DNA of 35,630 nucleotides, taken from assembly GCA_945952345.1 (NCBI GenBank), contig CAMFIS010000015.1, forward strand, positions 1 to 35,630, read 5' to 3'. Position 1 is the first letter of the stretch; every line of letters starts with the position of its first letter. The notes beneath the pieces are model-generated. The model saw only the letters and a program-made list of their open reading frames with translations. It was not told the DNA's origin and did not search any database. Both the position numbers and the translations under genes were made by a program. This document shows positions 1-9,157 of the stretch, piece by piece. This stretch comes from an uncultured Fimbriimonas sp. Lineage in GTDB: Bacteria > Armatimonadota > Fimbriimonadia > Fimbriimonadales > Fimbriimonadaceae.

Positions 1-48
1 GGCCTGCACCGACTGATTGCCGGTGGGCTGAGATTGAATCGTGCTCAT
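1..48 (-). CDS. N-terminus of an unidentified protein (cut by window edge)
   Basis: An ATG at 48 opens a frame of 16 codons that runs off the left edge (MSTIQSQPTGNQSVQA). It lies 55 bases downstream of the ECF sigma factor on the same strand, where an anti-sigma factor or target gene is often found. The visible residues are polar and low-complexity and do not identify a family. There is no clear Shine-Dalgarno sequence, so the start is uncertain. Confidence 0.35.
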   Translation of the reverse strand, partial: MSTIQSQPTGNQSVQA

Positions 49-103
49 TACACTCGAAACGGAGTTCGAAACGCCTTGCATCTTTCTAGATTCTCGGCAG
101 GTC

Positions 104-703
104 CTACCGGTTCTTCACCTGGTAATTGGAAAACTGGTAATCGCCGCGCAGGATTGCGGCTCGCAGAAGTTTTCGTCCCCGGTGGATTCGCGAGCGGATC
201 GTCCCAATCGTCGTATTCTGCTGGTCGGCGATTTCATGGTACGAAAGTCCTTCTAAATCACACTGCCGAATAGCCTGCGCATAAATTTCCGGAATGCGGT
301 CAAGCGACACTTCGAGTTGGTCCCGATACTCAGCGAAGAGAATTTCGTCGGAAGCGCTTGGCGAAGGATCTGGAATGGAAAGCTCTTGGATGTCGCCATC
401 AAGCATCTGGCCGATCGCCTGGAGGGATTCGGCTCGGCGGATCGGATTGGCCCGGCGGCGAGAGTCTAGATAGGCTCGCTGCATGATTCGGAGCAGCCAG
501 TTCAAGAACGGCTTGTCGAACGCGTAGGAGTCAAATCCCTTCCACGCCTTGAGGTAAGTGTCTTGAACCAGATCTTCGGCGTCAGAGGCATTTCGGGTCA
601 GTTCGTAGGCCATCCGATAGGCCCGTTTCTTGCTCATCTCCATCATTCGCTCGAAGCGCTGTGCGCTTTCGGAGCCGCCTTGGTCGATCGTTGATGAGTT
701 CAT
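104..703 (-). CDS. ECF-type RNA polymerase sigma factor
   Basis: This 199-residue protein has the two-domain layout of an extracytoplasmic-function sigma-70 factor, which directs RNA polymerase to a small regulon. Sigma region 2 is at about residues 25-85, with the typical core DAEDLVQDTYLKAWKGFD at 41-58. Region 4 is at about 130-182, with a helix-turn-helix ending in TIGTIRSRIHRGRKLLR. The length is normal for the family. The ATG at 703 is preceded by AAGGGA about 8 bases upstream, which supports this start. The next gene begins 55 bases after the stop and is too truncated to identify as an anti-sigma factor. The ECF subgroup cannot be assigned by eye. The divergent neighbour is a receiver-like protein, which may or may not be functionally linked. 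Confidence 0.93.
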   Translation of the reverse strand: MNSSTIDQGGSESAQRFERMMEMSKKRAYRMAYELTRNASDAEDLVQDTYLKAWKGFDSYAFDKPFLNWLLRIMQRAYLDSRRRANPIRRAESLQAIGQMLDGDIQELSIPDPSPSASDEILFAEYRDQLEVSLDRIPEIYAQAIRQCDLEGLSYHEIADQQNTTIGTIRSRIHRGRKLLRAAILRGDYQFSNYQVKNR

Positions 704-740
704 CCCAAAATCCCTTAGTACTATCTACGTCCTCAACTCA

Positions 741-769
741 TTCTAGCATTAGCAAGAAAAGTAGGAAAT
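741..769 (-). promoter_or_regulatory. Candidate promoter of the ECF sigma gene
   Basis: On the minus strand a TAGAAT -10 (741-746) sits 17 bases from a weak TTTCCT -35 (764-769) in an AT-rich divergent intergenic region. The -10 matches consensus at 5 of 6 bases and the -35 at 3 of 6, so this is only a candidate. Confidence 0.35.
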
Positions 770-810
770 TTCTCGACAACTAAATTTAATTTTTGCGAAG
801 CCAATCGTGC

Positions 811-816
811 TATATT
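811..816 (+). promoter_or_regulatory. Candidate -10 element for the receiver-like gene
   Basis: TATATT lies 12 bases before the ATG at 829. It has no convincing -35, and it would give an mRNA with a leader of only a few bases. The spacing fits a leaderless or near-leaderless transcript. Confidence 0.3.
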
Positions 817-828
817 CGGCTCATTAGG

Positions 829-1194
829 ATGAAGTTTGTCTTACTTACAAAAGATAACGACATGGTGAATGAGGCCAAAGAGGGCTTTCATCCGAGCGAC
901 ACATTCGAGTCGTATGCCGACTGGGAGGCCGCACTGAACGCGTCGGGCGACGCCGATCTGATTTTCGTCGACCTCTTGGCGACACTCGAGGAGCCGCACA
1001 AAATTGCGGGATACGAGCGTTTTGCCCAGGCCAAGATGGCCCATTCTTCGGCAGGCAAGACACCTTTGGTGCTGATCTCGCCGCCCGAAGATTACGAACT
1101 CGACTTTATGGCAGGGTGGCCGGACTTCGTGTTCGCCAACATCCAGCGGCCGGTGAGCTATAAGCATTTCCGACGGGCATCGACCTGGGTCTGA
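829..1194 (+). CDS. Receiver-like (CheY-fold) protein with degenerate active site
   Basis: A 121-residue single-domain protein. It begins with a short beta strand (MKFVLLTKDND), has a hydrophobic strand ending in an aspartate where receivers carry the phospho-acceptor (LIFVDLLA, about residue 50), then a later strand LVLISPP and a final VFANIQRPVS. In canonical receivers the last motif is K-P and the second strand supplies two acidic residues. Here the lysine position is an arginine and the N-terminal acidic pair is TKDND. The fold assignment is an inference from this strand pattern. If correct, it is an atypical or pseudo-receiver acting by protein contact. The reading frame extends upstream to a TTG at 793, but the ATG at 829 gives the natural first strand. 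It is divergent from the ECF sigma gene. Confidence 0.6.
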   Translation: MKFVLLTKDNDMVNEAKEGFHPSDTFESYADWEAALNASGDADLIFVDLLATLEEPHKIAGYERFAQAKMAHSSAGKTPLVLISPPEDYELDFMAGWPDFVFANIQRPVSYKHFRRASTWV

Positions 1195-1207
1195 CCAGGG
1201 CAAGGGC

Positions 1208-1229
1208 GAGGGAAAATTTTCGCTCCCTC
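1208..1229 (+). terminator. Weak hairpin after the receiver-like gene
   Basis: GAGGGA at 1208-1213 pairs with TCCCTC at 1224-1229 around a 10-base loop, 13 bases after the stop at 1194. No T tract follows, so termination here would be weak or factor-dependent. Confidence 0.3.
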
Positions 1230-1326
1230 ACCAATGGAGTCAACTACGTTCTTATACGGTCGCGACTTCACCTGCGGAATTAGTGAGGCAGCGAAGGGCA
1301 CAGACGGGACGTCTGTCGTCCGACAC

Positions 1327-1355
1327 TTTACGGATTTATCTGAATCAGCTATAAT
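1327..1355 (+). promoter_or_regulatory. Likely sigma-70 promoter of purA
   Basis: A perfect TATAAT (1350-1355) is spaced 17 bases from TTTACG (1327-1332, 4 of 6 bases matching TTGACA). It predicts a transcript start near 1362 and a leader of about 97 bases before the purA ATG. Confidence 0.6.
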
Positions 1356-1388
1356 CTTTTAACGTTGGGAGAAGGCTCAACGGTATTG

Positions 1389-2751
<1,363 letters not shown>

Positions 2752-2818
2752 TTTGGGCAACTTGCCCTAATTGGAATCGGACAAACTAGAACCAACGTAG
2801 CTCTTCAAGGGAAAAGGG

Positions 2819-4099
2819 ATGATTGTGAGAAAGATGACTTGGTGCGGCCTCGCCGCAGTTTTTTCCAGCGCTTGCTTCGGGCAGACGCTCACGATGCTGG
2901 ATGCAATCCATATGGCCAAGCAAAACAACGGAAACTTGAAGGCTGCCTACTATGACCTGGTGGCGGCGAAGGCTCGGAAGAACCAAGCCAGTGCCGCCTT
3001 TTTGCCGGTCATTACACCATCGGCGGAATGGGTGGATGCTTATCAGCAAGTGAAGAGCGGTCCAGCCCTTTCCAATACCGGCACGACCACGCAGGCATCG
3101 CTCATTTGGCAGCCTTTGGATGCCGGACAACGCGCTGCGGGGTTGCGAGCGGCGGATGAAAGCGTATCTGCACAGATGGCGAGCACACTCCAAACTCTCC
3201 GGCAATTGATTTTCGACGTCGAATCGCAATTTCTGAACACGTTGCGAGCGCAAGAGTTGGAGAAGGTGGCCGACGCGGAGCAAGACCGAGCCAACAAAGT
3301 TCTGGACCAAACCAAAACCCGCGTGGATGTGGGTGACGCTGCTCGGCGCGAAATTTTACAAGCCCAAGCCGATGCCCTTAACGCGAAGGTCGGGTCCTTG
3401 AATGCACGGAACCGCACCAATACGAATTCCGCGATCCTAAAGGCTCAAATCGGTCTCCAGAACGATTACAAAAAGCCGGAGCTTCAGCCAGTCACATTCG
3501 AAAGCCAGAACGACCTGCCTACCGATGTGGCTTCGGCGGTAGAAATGGGACTGCGCAACCGCCAGGACTTAATCGCGCGACGACGAAGCGTTGCTAGTCA
3601 GGCTCAGAGCCTCAAGATTTCCGAAATTCAAGCCGGGCTTACTTGGTCGCTCGACTTTAATTTCACTCAGCAGTTCTCGCCGAATTCGCTGAATAACCGC
3701 AACACTTCGTTCTTCGTGAGCTACCCGCTCTTCGATGGCGGCAAGAGCCGAGCGATTGTCGAGCAGGGCCGAGCGGGACTCTTCGCCTCCAAAGCGATTC
3801 TCGATCAAGCTGAGAAAGATGCCCGAAGCGAAATCGAAGCAGCCTTCTTGGTCTATCAGCAAGATCAGCAGGCGCTCGATGCCGCCAGCTTGGCGCTGAA
3901 GGCAGCACGATCCAACTACGAAGCGGCCGATGGATCGCAGAAGGCCGGCGCCGCCAGTCTCCTCGACGTGATTACGGCCAACGTAAGCTTGGTGACGGCT
4001 GAGTCGAACTACATCGAAGCGAATTATGATTTGCTGATCGCCCAACTTAAACTGAGGCTGGTTACAGGATTATCGATGCCTGGTGAGGACAACGGATGA
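2819..4099 (+). CDS. TolC-family outer membrane efflux protein
   Basis: This 426-residue protein has a signal peptide (residues 1 to about 21, cleavage near CFGQ) and then the duplicated, alanine- and glutamine-rich, largely helical and coiled-coil pattern of TolC/OEP proteins. Family-like features include early residues such as [30 protein letters not shown] and a second repeat near [17 protein letters not shown]. The family forms trimeric channels that span the outer membrane and reach into the periplasm for efflux or type I secretion. An AAGGG-type ribosome site precedes the ATG at 2819. The stop overlaps the next ATG (ATGA, 4096-4099), so it is translationally coupled to the MacB-type ATPase. 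No membrane-fusion protein lies next to it. Confidence 0.9.
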   Translation: MIVRKMTWCGLAAVFSSACFGQTLTMLDAIHMAKQNNGNLKAAYYDLVAAKARKNQASAAFLPVITPSAEWVDAYQQVKSGPALSNTGTTTQASLIWQPLDAGQRAAGLRAADESVSAQMASTLQTLRQLIFDVESQFLNTLRAQELEKVADAEQDRANKVLDQTKTRVDVGDAARREILQAQADALNAKVGSLNARNRTNTNSAILKAQIGLQNDYKKPELQPVTFESQNDLPTDVASAVEMGLRNRQDLIARRRSVASQAQSLKISEIQAGLTWSLDFNFTQQFSPNSLNNRNTSFFVSYPLFDGGKSRAIVEQGRAGLFASKAILDQAEKDARSEIEAAFLVYQQDQQALDAASLALKAARSNYEAADGSQKAGAASLLDVITANVSLVTAESNYIEANYDLLIAQLKLRLVTGLSMPGEDNG

Positions 4100-4839
4100 G
4101 CCGCCCCGTCGTACAAACTCGTAACCTTTCGAAGGCCTATGTGATGGGCGATCAGACGGTTCACGCCTTGCGTGGGGTCGACCTCACGATCAACGAGGGC
4201 GAATTCGTGGCCGTTATGGGACCGTCCGGCTCCGGAAAGTCGACCTTCATGAATCTCATAGGGTGTCTCGACCGGCCGAGCGACGGTGAAATCGAACTCG
4301 ATGGCAAGCCCGTTGCTCGTATGAACGACAACCAGTTGGCCGACGTTCGCAACAAATACATTGGGTTTGTCTTTCAGAACTTCAATCTGCTTCCACGAAC
4401 CTCTGCCCTGAAGAACGTCGAGTTACCCTTGATGTATGCCGGAGTAAAAGACCGCGTGGGCCAAGCGAAGGCAGCACTTGAAAAAGTGGGTCTTGGTCAG
4501 CGAATGGACCACAAGCCAAGTGAACTCTCGGGCGGTCAGCAGCAGCGTGTCGCCATTGCTCGGGCCATCGTCACCAATCCGGTCATGATCCTCGGCGACG
4601 AGCCTACCGGCAACCTGGATTCACGCACTTCCGAGGAGATTATGGCCGTGTTCCAAGACCTGAACCGGCACGGAAAGACGGTGATCATCGTCACTCACGA
4701 AGAAGAAATCGCCCACCATTGTAACCGCATCATTCGGTTCCGAGATGGACGAGTGCAAAAAGACGAGCGAGTGGAAAATCCAACAGACGCAAGAGAAGCC
4801 CTGAAAAAGCTGCCGGATCCCGACGCAGTTTTGGCCTAG
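4096..4839 (+). CDS. ABC transporter ATPase, MacB/LolD type
   Basis: A 247-residue ABC ATPase. Walker A is GPSGSGKST (42-50), the Q-loop glutamine is at 94 ([10 protein letters not shown]), the signature is LSGGQQQ (144-150), Walker B is VMILGDEP (163-170), and the switch histidine is 201. The pattern [18 protein letters not shown] and the [11 protein letters not shown] segment are typical of the MacB/LolD/FtsE-like group, which powers efflux or lipoprotein release. It is coupled to the TolC gene by a 4-base overlap, which argues for an efflux system. However, no FtsX/MacB-type permease and no MacA-type adaptor follow, because the next gene is on the other strand and shares four bases of stop codon. 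The partner permease must be encoded elsewhere. Confidence 0.93.
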   Translation: MSRPVVQTRNLSKAYVMGDQTVHALRGVDLTINEGEFVAVMGPSGSGKSTFMNLIGCLDRPSDGEIELDGKPVARMNDNQLADVRNKYIGFVFQNFNLLPRTSALKNVELPLMYAGVKDRVGQAKAALEKVGLGQRMDHKPSELSGGQQQRVAIARAIVTNPVMILGDEPTGNLDSRTSEEIMAVFQDLNRHGKTVIIVTHEEEIAHHCNRIIRFRDGRVQKDERVENPTDAREALKKLPDPDAVLA

Positions 4840-6074
4840 TGCGGCTGCACGGTGCCTTCAAGCACGACGTCGCCTGGCTTACCGCCATTGTCGATGCCGT
4901 CAGGTCCAGCTGAATACAGTAGATAGCTAGAACTGCCCGCCAAATAGTAGAACGGCTCACCTGTATAGGGGTCAAGAACGGCAGTATCCGAGAACTCTTT
5001 GAGCGTCTTGGGCAAGTCCCTCTGTTGGCGAAGTCGTTGCTTAAGATAGCAGTCCAGAATAAACAGCTGGGTTCGGCAGTAGGTGGATTGCAGTAGCGGA
5101 ACCAGGCTCTCGATGTTGGTGCCGAAATACCGATACAGCATCCGATACTGCTTCTTGTCTTCGAATTTCGGAGGAAGCCCAACCTTCTTGGGCATTTTCA
5201 CCATCTTGCGGAAATAATCGGCTCGGTTGTTGATGTCGTTGCCCAGCCAGTCGAAAATCTCCTTACCTTTGAGAGGATCGTTTTCGAGGGTCTTCAGCTG
5301 ATCGACCACGTCCTTCGAGCTTGCTCCCATCTTCTCCTGCAGGCTGTCCAGTTTGTGCGAAGCGAAGGCGTCCTGGGCTTGTTGCAGGCAGAGCAGCATG
5401 TTGTCGAGTTCGTTGTCGACCGACACTTGCATCGCTGGGCGGCTCACGCTCGCCTGTTGGAGCGCGGCCCCGAGTTTGGAGAGTTGCAGGGCCGACAGAG
5501 AACCCATAATGGGAATCATCTTGATTCGAGCCTGATTGATGAGCGATGCGCCAAGCGATGCCTCGTTCGCACCGCCACCCATGAGGGCAAACCCAAGTCG
5601 GGTCGCAGAACCGCAGTATTCGATTGCGTGATCAAAGTCGCGATTCGTCACCGCGTCCTCTTCATCCCAGAGGATCGAGTTGCCGATGAGGCGCAAGCCC
5701 GAAAGATATTTTGGCGGAGCAGACAAGCCGGTTGGCGTGTACTGAAACGAGACGGTTTCGCGAACCGCCTGAATTGCCTGCGCTCGGCACGGGCCGATCA
5801 TCTCCTTGGCGTCTGCGCGCTGCTTGGGATAGTAAACCGTCCGCGAAGTGAGTGGCGTGGTGGGACGTCCTTTCGCGTCGGGTTTGGCGGCGAGCTCGGC
5901 CCGAGTTGCGACCTCCTCACCAGCGCTTCGCAACTTGGCAAATGCGCCATTCCCATCACTGCGAGAATCAGAAGGATGGGCCCACTGGGTGAAGTTCACC
6001 TCAGATTGCCGCCGACAGCCAACCGCGGCGACCAAACTAGCCACTAAAAAAATCGTCCTGCCAATCCTTGGCAT
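4836..6074 (-). CDS. Hypothetical lipoprotein with pseudopilin-like C-terminal tail
   Basis: A 412-residue protein starting at the ATG at 6074. That start gives a lipoprotein signal ([20 protein letters not shown], cysteine 20), while the longer frame uses a TTG at 6116 and would bury the signal. The body is mostly helical, with no catalytic motif that I recognise. The last 45 residues follow the pattern [10 protein letters not shown]...[15 protein letters not shown]. Similar endings (DP-tG-p-f-Y, y-lYS-GpDg-Dngg) are common in type II secretion pseudopilin-like and planctomycete/armatimonadete secreted proteins. It is probably an envelope-anchored protein of unknown role. It overlaps the stop of the ABC ATPase gene by four bases (CTAG). 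Confidence 0.75.
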   Translation of the reverse strand: MPRIGRTIFLVASLVAAVGCRRQSEVNFTQWAHPSDSRSDGNGAFAKLRSAGEEVATRAELAAKPDAKGRPTTPLTSRTVYYPKQRADAKEMIGPCRAQAIQAVRETVSFQYTPTGLSAPPKYLSGLRLIGNSILWDEEDAVTNRDFDHAIEYCGSATRLGFALMGGGANEASLGASLINQARIKMIPIMGSLSALQLSKLGAALQQASVSRPAMQVSVDNELDNMLLCLQQAQDAFASHKLDSLQEKMGASSKDVVDQLKTLENDPLKGKEIFDWLGNDINNRADYFRKMVKMPKKVGLPPKFEDKKQYRMLYRYFGTNIESLVPLLQSTYCRTQLFILDCYLKQRLRQQRDLPKTLKEFSDTAVLDPYTGEPFYYLAGSSSYLLYSAGPDGIDNGGKPGDVVLEGTVQPH

Positions 6075-6117
6075 AGATTCAGGGTAGCACAAAGACACCG
6101 GTATTCTTACAGGCAAA

Positions 6118-7050
6118 ATGAAAGGCTTGATTCTCGCCGCTGGGAAAGGCAGTCGTCTCTATCCGATTACCCATATCATTCCCAAGCCGTTGCTTCCGAT
6201 TGCCAACCGGATGACGCTGGAGTACGCCTTCGAAAAGCTGAGAGAGATTGGTATTTCGGAGATTGGCGTCGTTGTGGGTGAGAACGAGGATGCAATGAAA
6301 GCGGCGCTCGGGACCGGAGAACACTTCGGCGTTTCGCTCACCTACATCCGCCAACCGGAACCAAAGGGTTTGGCGCATGCCGTGAGCTTTGCTAAAGACT
6401 TCGTGGCAGGCGATCCGTTCGTTCTGTACTTGGGAGACGCCATGTACAGCAAAGGATTTGCCGACCTCAAGCTGAAGTTCATCGAGTCTGGATGCGCGAA
6501 CTTGAACCTCGTAAAGGCCGTGGACGATCCGTCTCGCTTTGGAGTCGCCAATGTGGAGGGCGATCGGATCGTGAAGCTGGTTGAGAAGCCAAAGAATCCA
6601 GAATCAAACCTGGCGATGGCGGGCCTCTACTTCTTCGGACCCGAGATTTGGGAAGTGTTCCCTCGGCTTCCGCCCTCCCCCCGCGGGGAATACGAGATCA
6701 CCGATGCGATCCAGATGATGATCGACGAAGGCAAAAACGTCCTCGCAGGAGTCTACACGGGAGATTGGTTCGACACCGGCACCTTGGATTCGTTCCTGGA
6801 AACGAGTTTTTACTTGGTCGACGGCGGTTCGCGAATCGCCGCCTCGGCCGTTGTGGAGGGCAAGGTGGGTGAACCGGTCGTCGTTGGCGAGGCGGCCCAT
6901 GTGGAATGTGAGTCGATCGAAGACTCGGTGGTCTTGCCCAGCGCCGTGGTGAAGGTGAAAGGGAAGATTCGTCACTCGATCCTGGCGGGTCCGATCGAAT
7001 CCGATGGGGACATCATCGGGCAAATTTTGCACGGGGACTGGAAAGGCTAA
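6118..7050 (+). CDS. Sugar-1-phosphate nucleotidyltransferase (RmlA/GlmU-like, glucose-1-phosphate thymidylyltransferase type)
   Basis: A 310-residue nucleotidyltransferase that should couple a sugar-1-phosphate to a nucleotide to make an activated sugar for polysaccharide synthesis. The N-terminal signature is LAAGKGSRLYP (6-16), followed by IPKPLLPIANRM and, near residue 105, YLGDAMYS, where the family usually has GDN. The last 80 residues have short hexapeptide-like repeats (VVEGKVGEPVVVGEAAHVECESIEDSVVLP), which suggests a left-handed beta-helix tail. That matches the long form of glucose-1-phosphate thymidylyltransferase rather than the short RmlA. The nucleotide and sugar preference cannot be fixed from sequence alone. 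The gene is divergent from the lipoprotein gene by 43 bases and stands alone, with no other dTDP-rhamnose genes nearby. Confidence 0.85.
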   Translation: MKGLILAAGKGSRLYPITHIIPKPLLPIANRMTLEYAFEKLREIGISEIGVVVGENEDAMKAALGTGEHFGVSLTYIRQPEPKGLAHAVSFAKDFVAGDPFVLYLGDAMYSKGFADLKLKFIESGCANLNLVKAVDDPSRFGVANVEGDRIVKLVEKPKNPESNLAMAGLYFFGPEIWEVFPRLPPSPRGEYEITDAIQMMIDEGKNVLAGVYTGDWFDTGTLDSFLETSFYLVDGGSRIAASAVVEGKVGEPVVVGEAAHVECESIEDSVVLPSAVVKVKGKIRHSILAGPIESDGDIIGQILHGDWKG

Positions 7051-7125
7051 GAGCCTTTTCCTGGTAACTTTGTCCAGAGTTTGATCCCGCGACCCAAACT
7101 TGTGAGCGTTATGGCGAAGGTTCAA

Positions 7126-7165
7126 GCCTCAACGCTTCGCTCGTGACCTCGCTTTGGGTTGAGGC
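7126..7165 (+). repeat. Solitary copy of a GCCTCAAC/GTTGAGGC hairpin repeat
   Basis: GCCTCAAC (7126-7133) and GTTGAGGC (7158-7165) form perfect 8-base arms. The same arms, with the same adjoining bases (CGC-TCGC after the left arm, ATC after the right arm), occur twice in the array near 29170-29360. This is a dispersed palindromic repeat in the gap after the nucleotidyltransferase gene. Confidence 0.7.
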
Positions 7166-7210
7166 ATCGGATTACAGCTGTTGAACCGGAAGCGACGAAA
7201 CACCATCCTG

Positions 7211-7253
7211 CAAAAATAAAAAGACCCGCTCCATTCGAAGCGAGTCTTTTTAT
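7211..7253. terminator. Bidirectional intrinsic terminator
   Basis: AAAAAGACCCGCT pairs with AGCGAGTCTTTTT with one mismatch, giving a stem flanked by an A tract on one side and a T tract on the other. It lies between two convergent genes, the nucleotidyltransferase (stop 7050) and the small lipoprotein (stop 7273), and can serve both. Confidence 0.8.
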
Positions 7254-7272
7254 TCGCTAAATGCGAGGCGTA

Positions 7273-7398
7273 CTAGCTGTTTGCAGCGTTGGAAGTGGTC
7301 GACGAGGACGAGCTGCTAGCATCGCCACCACCCGAGCAACCGACCAAAACGCCACCAAGAACGCCGAGCACCATAACGAGAGCGAGAATTTTCTTCAT
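7273..7398 (-). CDS. 41-residue small lipoprotein
   Basis: A short gene encoding MKKILALVMVLGVLGG, then VLVGCSGGGD and an Ser/Thr/Asn-rich tail. It has a charged start, a hydrophobic core and a lipobox LVGC (cysteine 21), and the mature peptide would be only about 21 residues. Support is unusually complete for such a small gene: a TATAAT promoter at 7475-7504, an AAAGGA ribosome site about 9 bases before the ATG, and an intrinsic terminator 20 bases after the stop. The mature part has no domain and the function is unknown. Entericidin-like or other small surface lipoproteins are possible analogues, but nothing in the sequence proves this. Confidence 0.72.
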   Translation of the reverse strand: MKKILALVMVLGVLGGVLVGCSGGGDASSSSSSTTSNAANS

Positions 7399-7784
7399 AT
7401 CTTTTTTCCTTTACACCTCCTGGAGTGTAGATTTACGACCAGACTCCCGGCTGATGGTGGCCAGTCGCGTGTTCATTATAGTGTACGGATACGGGATTTG
7501 AAAAGGTTCAGGTTAATTTTGTTTATGACTCAGGCCGAATCTGGCTTGAATCTGATTGGTTCGGGTCCCTTAGTACTACGGAGACCCCAAAAGTACCGGT
7601 TTCAAATGAGCGAATTTACGTCCTGGCGACCTAGCAACATTACCAGTGTTGATTTTACGCGCCGCTTCTTAACCTGGTGTTAAATCCCTCTTAACATCCG
7701 TCGACGAAACTGTTGTTGTGCCGAGCTTGGCGACCACACATTGTGGAAGCGTAACGCTCTTGGCTTTCTCTTTGGAGCTTGGAT
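7399..7784. other. Intergenic region between the small lipoprotein and the first PEP-CTERM gene
   Basis: This 386-base divergent spacer carries the lipoprotein promoter described separately. It also holds a GGGTC/GACCC hairpin around 7564-7587 and a short palindrome TTAACCTGGTGTTAA (7669-7683), which may lie near the promoter of the PEP-CTERM gene. I see no convincing ORF or known RNA family in it. Confidence 0.5.
7475..7504 (-). promoter_or_regulatory. Promoter of the small lipoprotein gene
   Basis: On the minus strand, TATAAT (7475-7480) lies 18 bases from TTTTCA (7499-7504). The predicted transcript has a leader of about 70 bases. That leader includes an imperfect palindrome (7412-7429) containing AGGAGG, which could modulate translation. 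Confidence 0.55.
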
Positions 7785-8990
7785 ATGAAGAAGTTATTGT
7801 TTGCTGCTTTGGCAATGGGGTCGACCGCGACTGTATTTGCTCAAGCATTTACGGATGGCAACCTTGTGGTGAACGTCATCAAACCTACGGCAACGGGTAC
7901 CACTGGTACAGCTGCAGTCGTAAACCTCCGCCAATTCACGACCGCGGGAAGCGCGGTTGGCAGCGACTTGGTCACGTCGATCTCTCAATCGTGGTCTGCA
8001 ACTTCCGAAGGTTTCATTTCGGGAATCCATCATGACTTCAAGTTCGATCCGACGAATAGTGGCGAAGCCTACAAGCATGGCCTCGTGTTTGGCGGATACA
8101 GCGCAGCGCAAGGTACGGCCAGCGTCATCTCGGCGGCCGGCACAACTCGCCAGCTCGGAGTCCTTGACTACGCCTCGGGCCTCGTTTCCTCGTTCACGCT
8201 GAAAGATGCTACTGGCGCTAACGATGTTTACACCGGAAACAACATCCGATCCTTTACGTCTTACGACGCCGGAAACGGGGCGCTCGGATTTGCTACGGCG
8301 GGAACAGGAACCAATTCGGGTGTCCGAGGCGGCGTTGCCGGAACGAGCGGTACGGTAAACACAACTCAAACCAGCGCCGCAGGTGCAGGTGGTACCGCGG
8401 TTACCAACTGGCGAGTAGCCCAAACCAACGCAGGAGGCACTTTTGCTACATCCCAGTCGGGTGGCGCAGTTGGCTTCAACCAGTTGACCCCGGGCTCGGG
8501 CAACGGCTACAGCGTAATCTTCAATGAAACGGGCTCCAGCTTCTACGACTTCCGAATGTTCACGGTTGGAAACACCTCCATTGTGTACGTGGCGGACGAT
8601 CGAGCAGCGGCGTCGGGCGGAGGCATCCAGAAGTGGATCAACACTGGTTCCGGTTGGGGCAAGCAGTACACGCTCAACGTCGGCATTCCGACGGGCGAAG
8701 CGATTCGGACTTTTGCGACGACGAACATCGACGCAAATGGCAACCTGACGTTCTATGCCATCGGTGGATTCAACTCATCGACGTCGGTAGCAAACGCGGG
8801 TAACAGTTCGATCCTGTCCTTCACGGATAATGTCGGCAACTCAACCTTCACAGGTTCCTTCACGACACTCGCGTCTGCTGGCGCTGGCGAAACATTCAAA
8901 GGTATTGCCATTGTTCCCGAACCGGCTTCCATGGCGATCGTGGGAATCGGCTTGGCTGGCCTCGCCGCACGCCGACGACGCAAAGCCTAA
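7785..8990 (+). CDS. PEP-CTERM secreted protein (paralogue 1)
   Basis: A 401-residue exported protein. It has a signal peptide (MKKLLFAALAMGSTATVFAQ), a Gly/Thr/Ser/Ala-rich beta-strand body, and a C-terminal sorting signal: VPEPASMAIVGIG, a short hydrophobic helix, then ARRRRKA. PEP-CTERM tails are recognised by exosortase, which processes the protein at the cell surface in bacteria that make extracellular polysaccharide. The ATG at 7785 is chosen because it directly starts the signal peptide and has GGAG seven bases upstream; the frame could also begin at a TTG at 7779. The N-terminal part (GNLVV..., QFTTAGS, SATSEGF) matches the third protein of this cluster. No catalytic motif is visible, so a structural or adhesive surface role is likely. 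Confidence 0.88.
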   Translation: MKKLLFAALAMGSTATVFAQAFTDGNLVVNVIKPTATGTTGTAAVVNLRQFTTAGSAVGSDLVTSISQSWSATSEGFISGIHHDFKFDPTNSGEAYKHGLVFGGYSAAQGTASVISAAGTTRQLGVLDYASGLVSSFTLKDATGANDVYTGNNIRSFTSYDAGNGALGFATAGTGTNSGVRGGVAGTSGTVNTTQTSAAGAGGTAVTNWRVAQTNAGGTFATSQSGGAVGFNQLTPGSGNGYSVIFNETGSSFYDFRMFTVGNTSIVYVADDRAAASGGGIQKWINTGSGWGKQYTLNVGIPTGEAIRTFATTNIDANGNLTFYAIGGFNSSTSVANAGNSSILSFTDNVGNSTFTGSFTTLASAGAGETFKGIAIVPEPASMAIVGIGLAGLAARRRRKA

Positions 8991-9011
8991 CCATTCCTAA
9001 ACAAGGCACGG

Positions 9012-9040
9012 ACGCCCTCCGGACGGAGGGCGTTTTGTTG
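9012..9040 (+). terminator. Intrinsic terminator after PEP-CTERM gene 1
   Basis: ACGCCCTCC (9012-9020) pairs perfectly with GGAGGGCGT (9025-9033) around a GGAC loop and is followed by a TTTTGTTGTT tract. It separates the first PEP-CTERM gene from the second. Confidence 0.9.
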
Positions 9041-9157
9041 TTCGTACCTTAACCAAAACCTCGCAAGTTTGCTGGGACATTGCGTCACCGCAATTCTTTA
9101 GAATGGTGGTGGGCAAACAAATTCTGTTTTCCATTTATTCCTTTTTGGGGTTTACAA

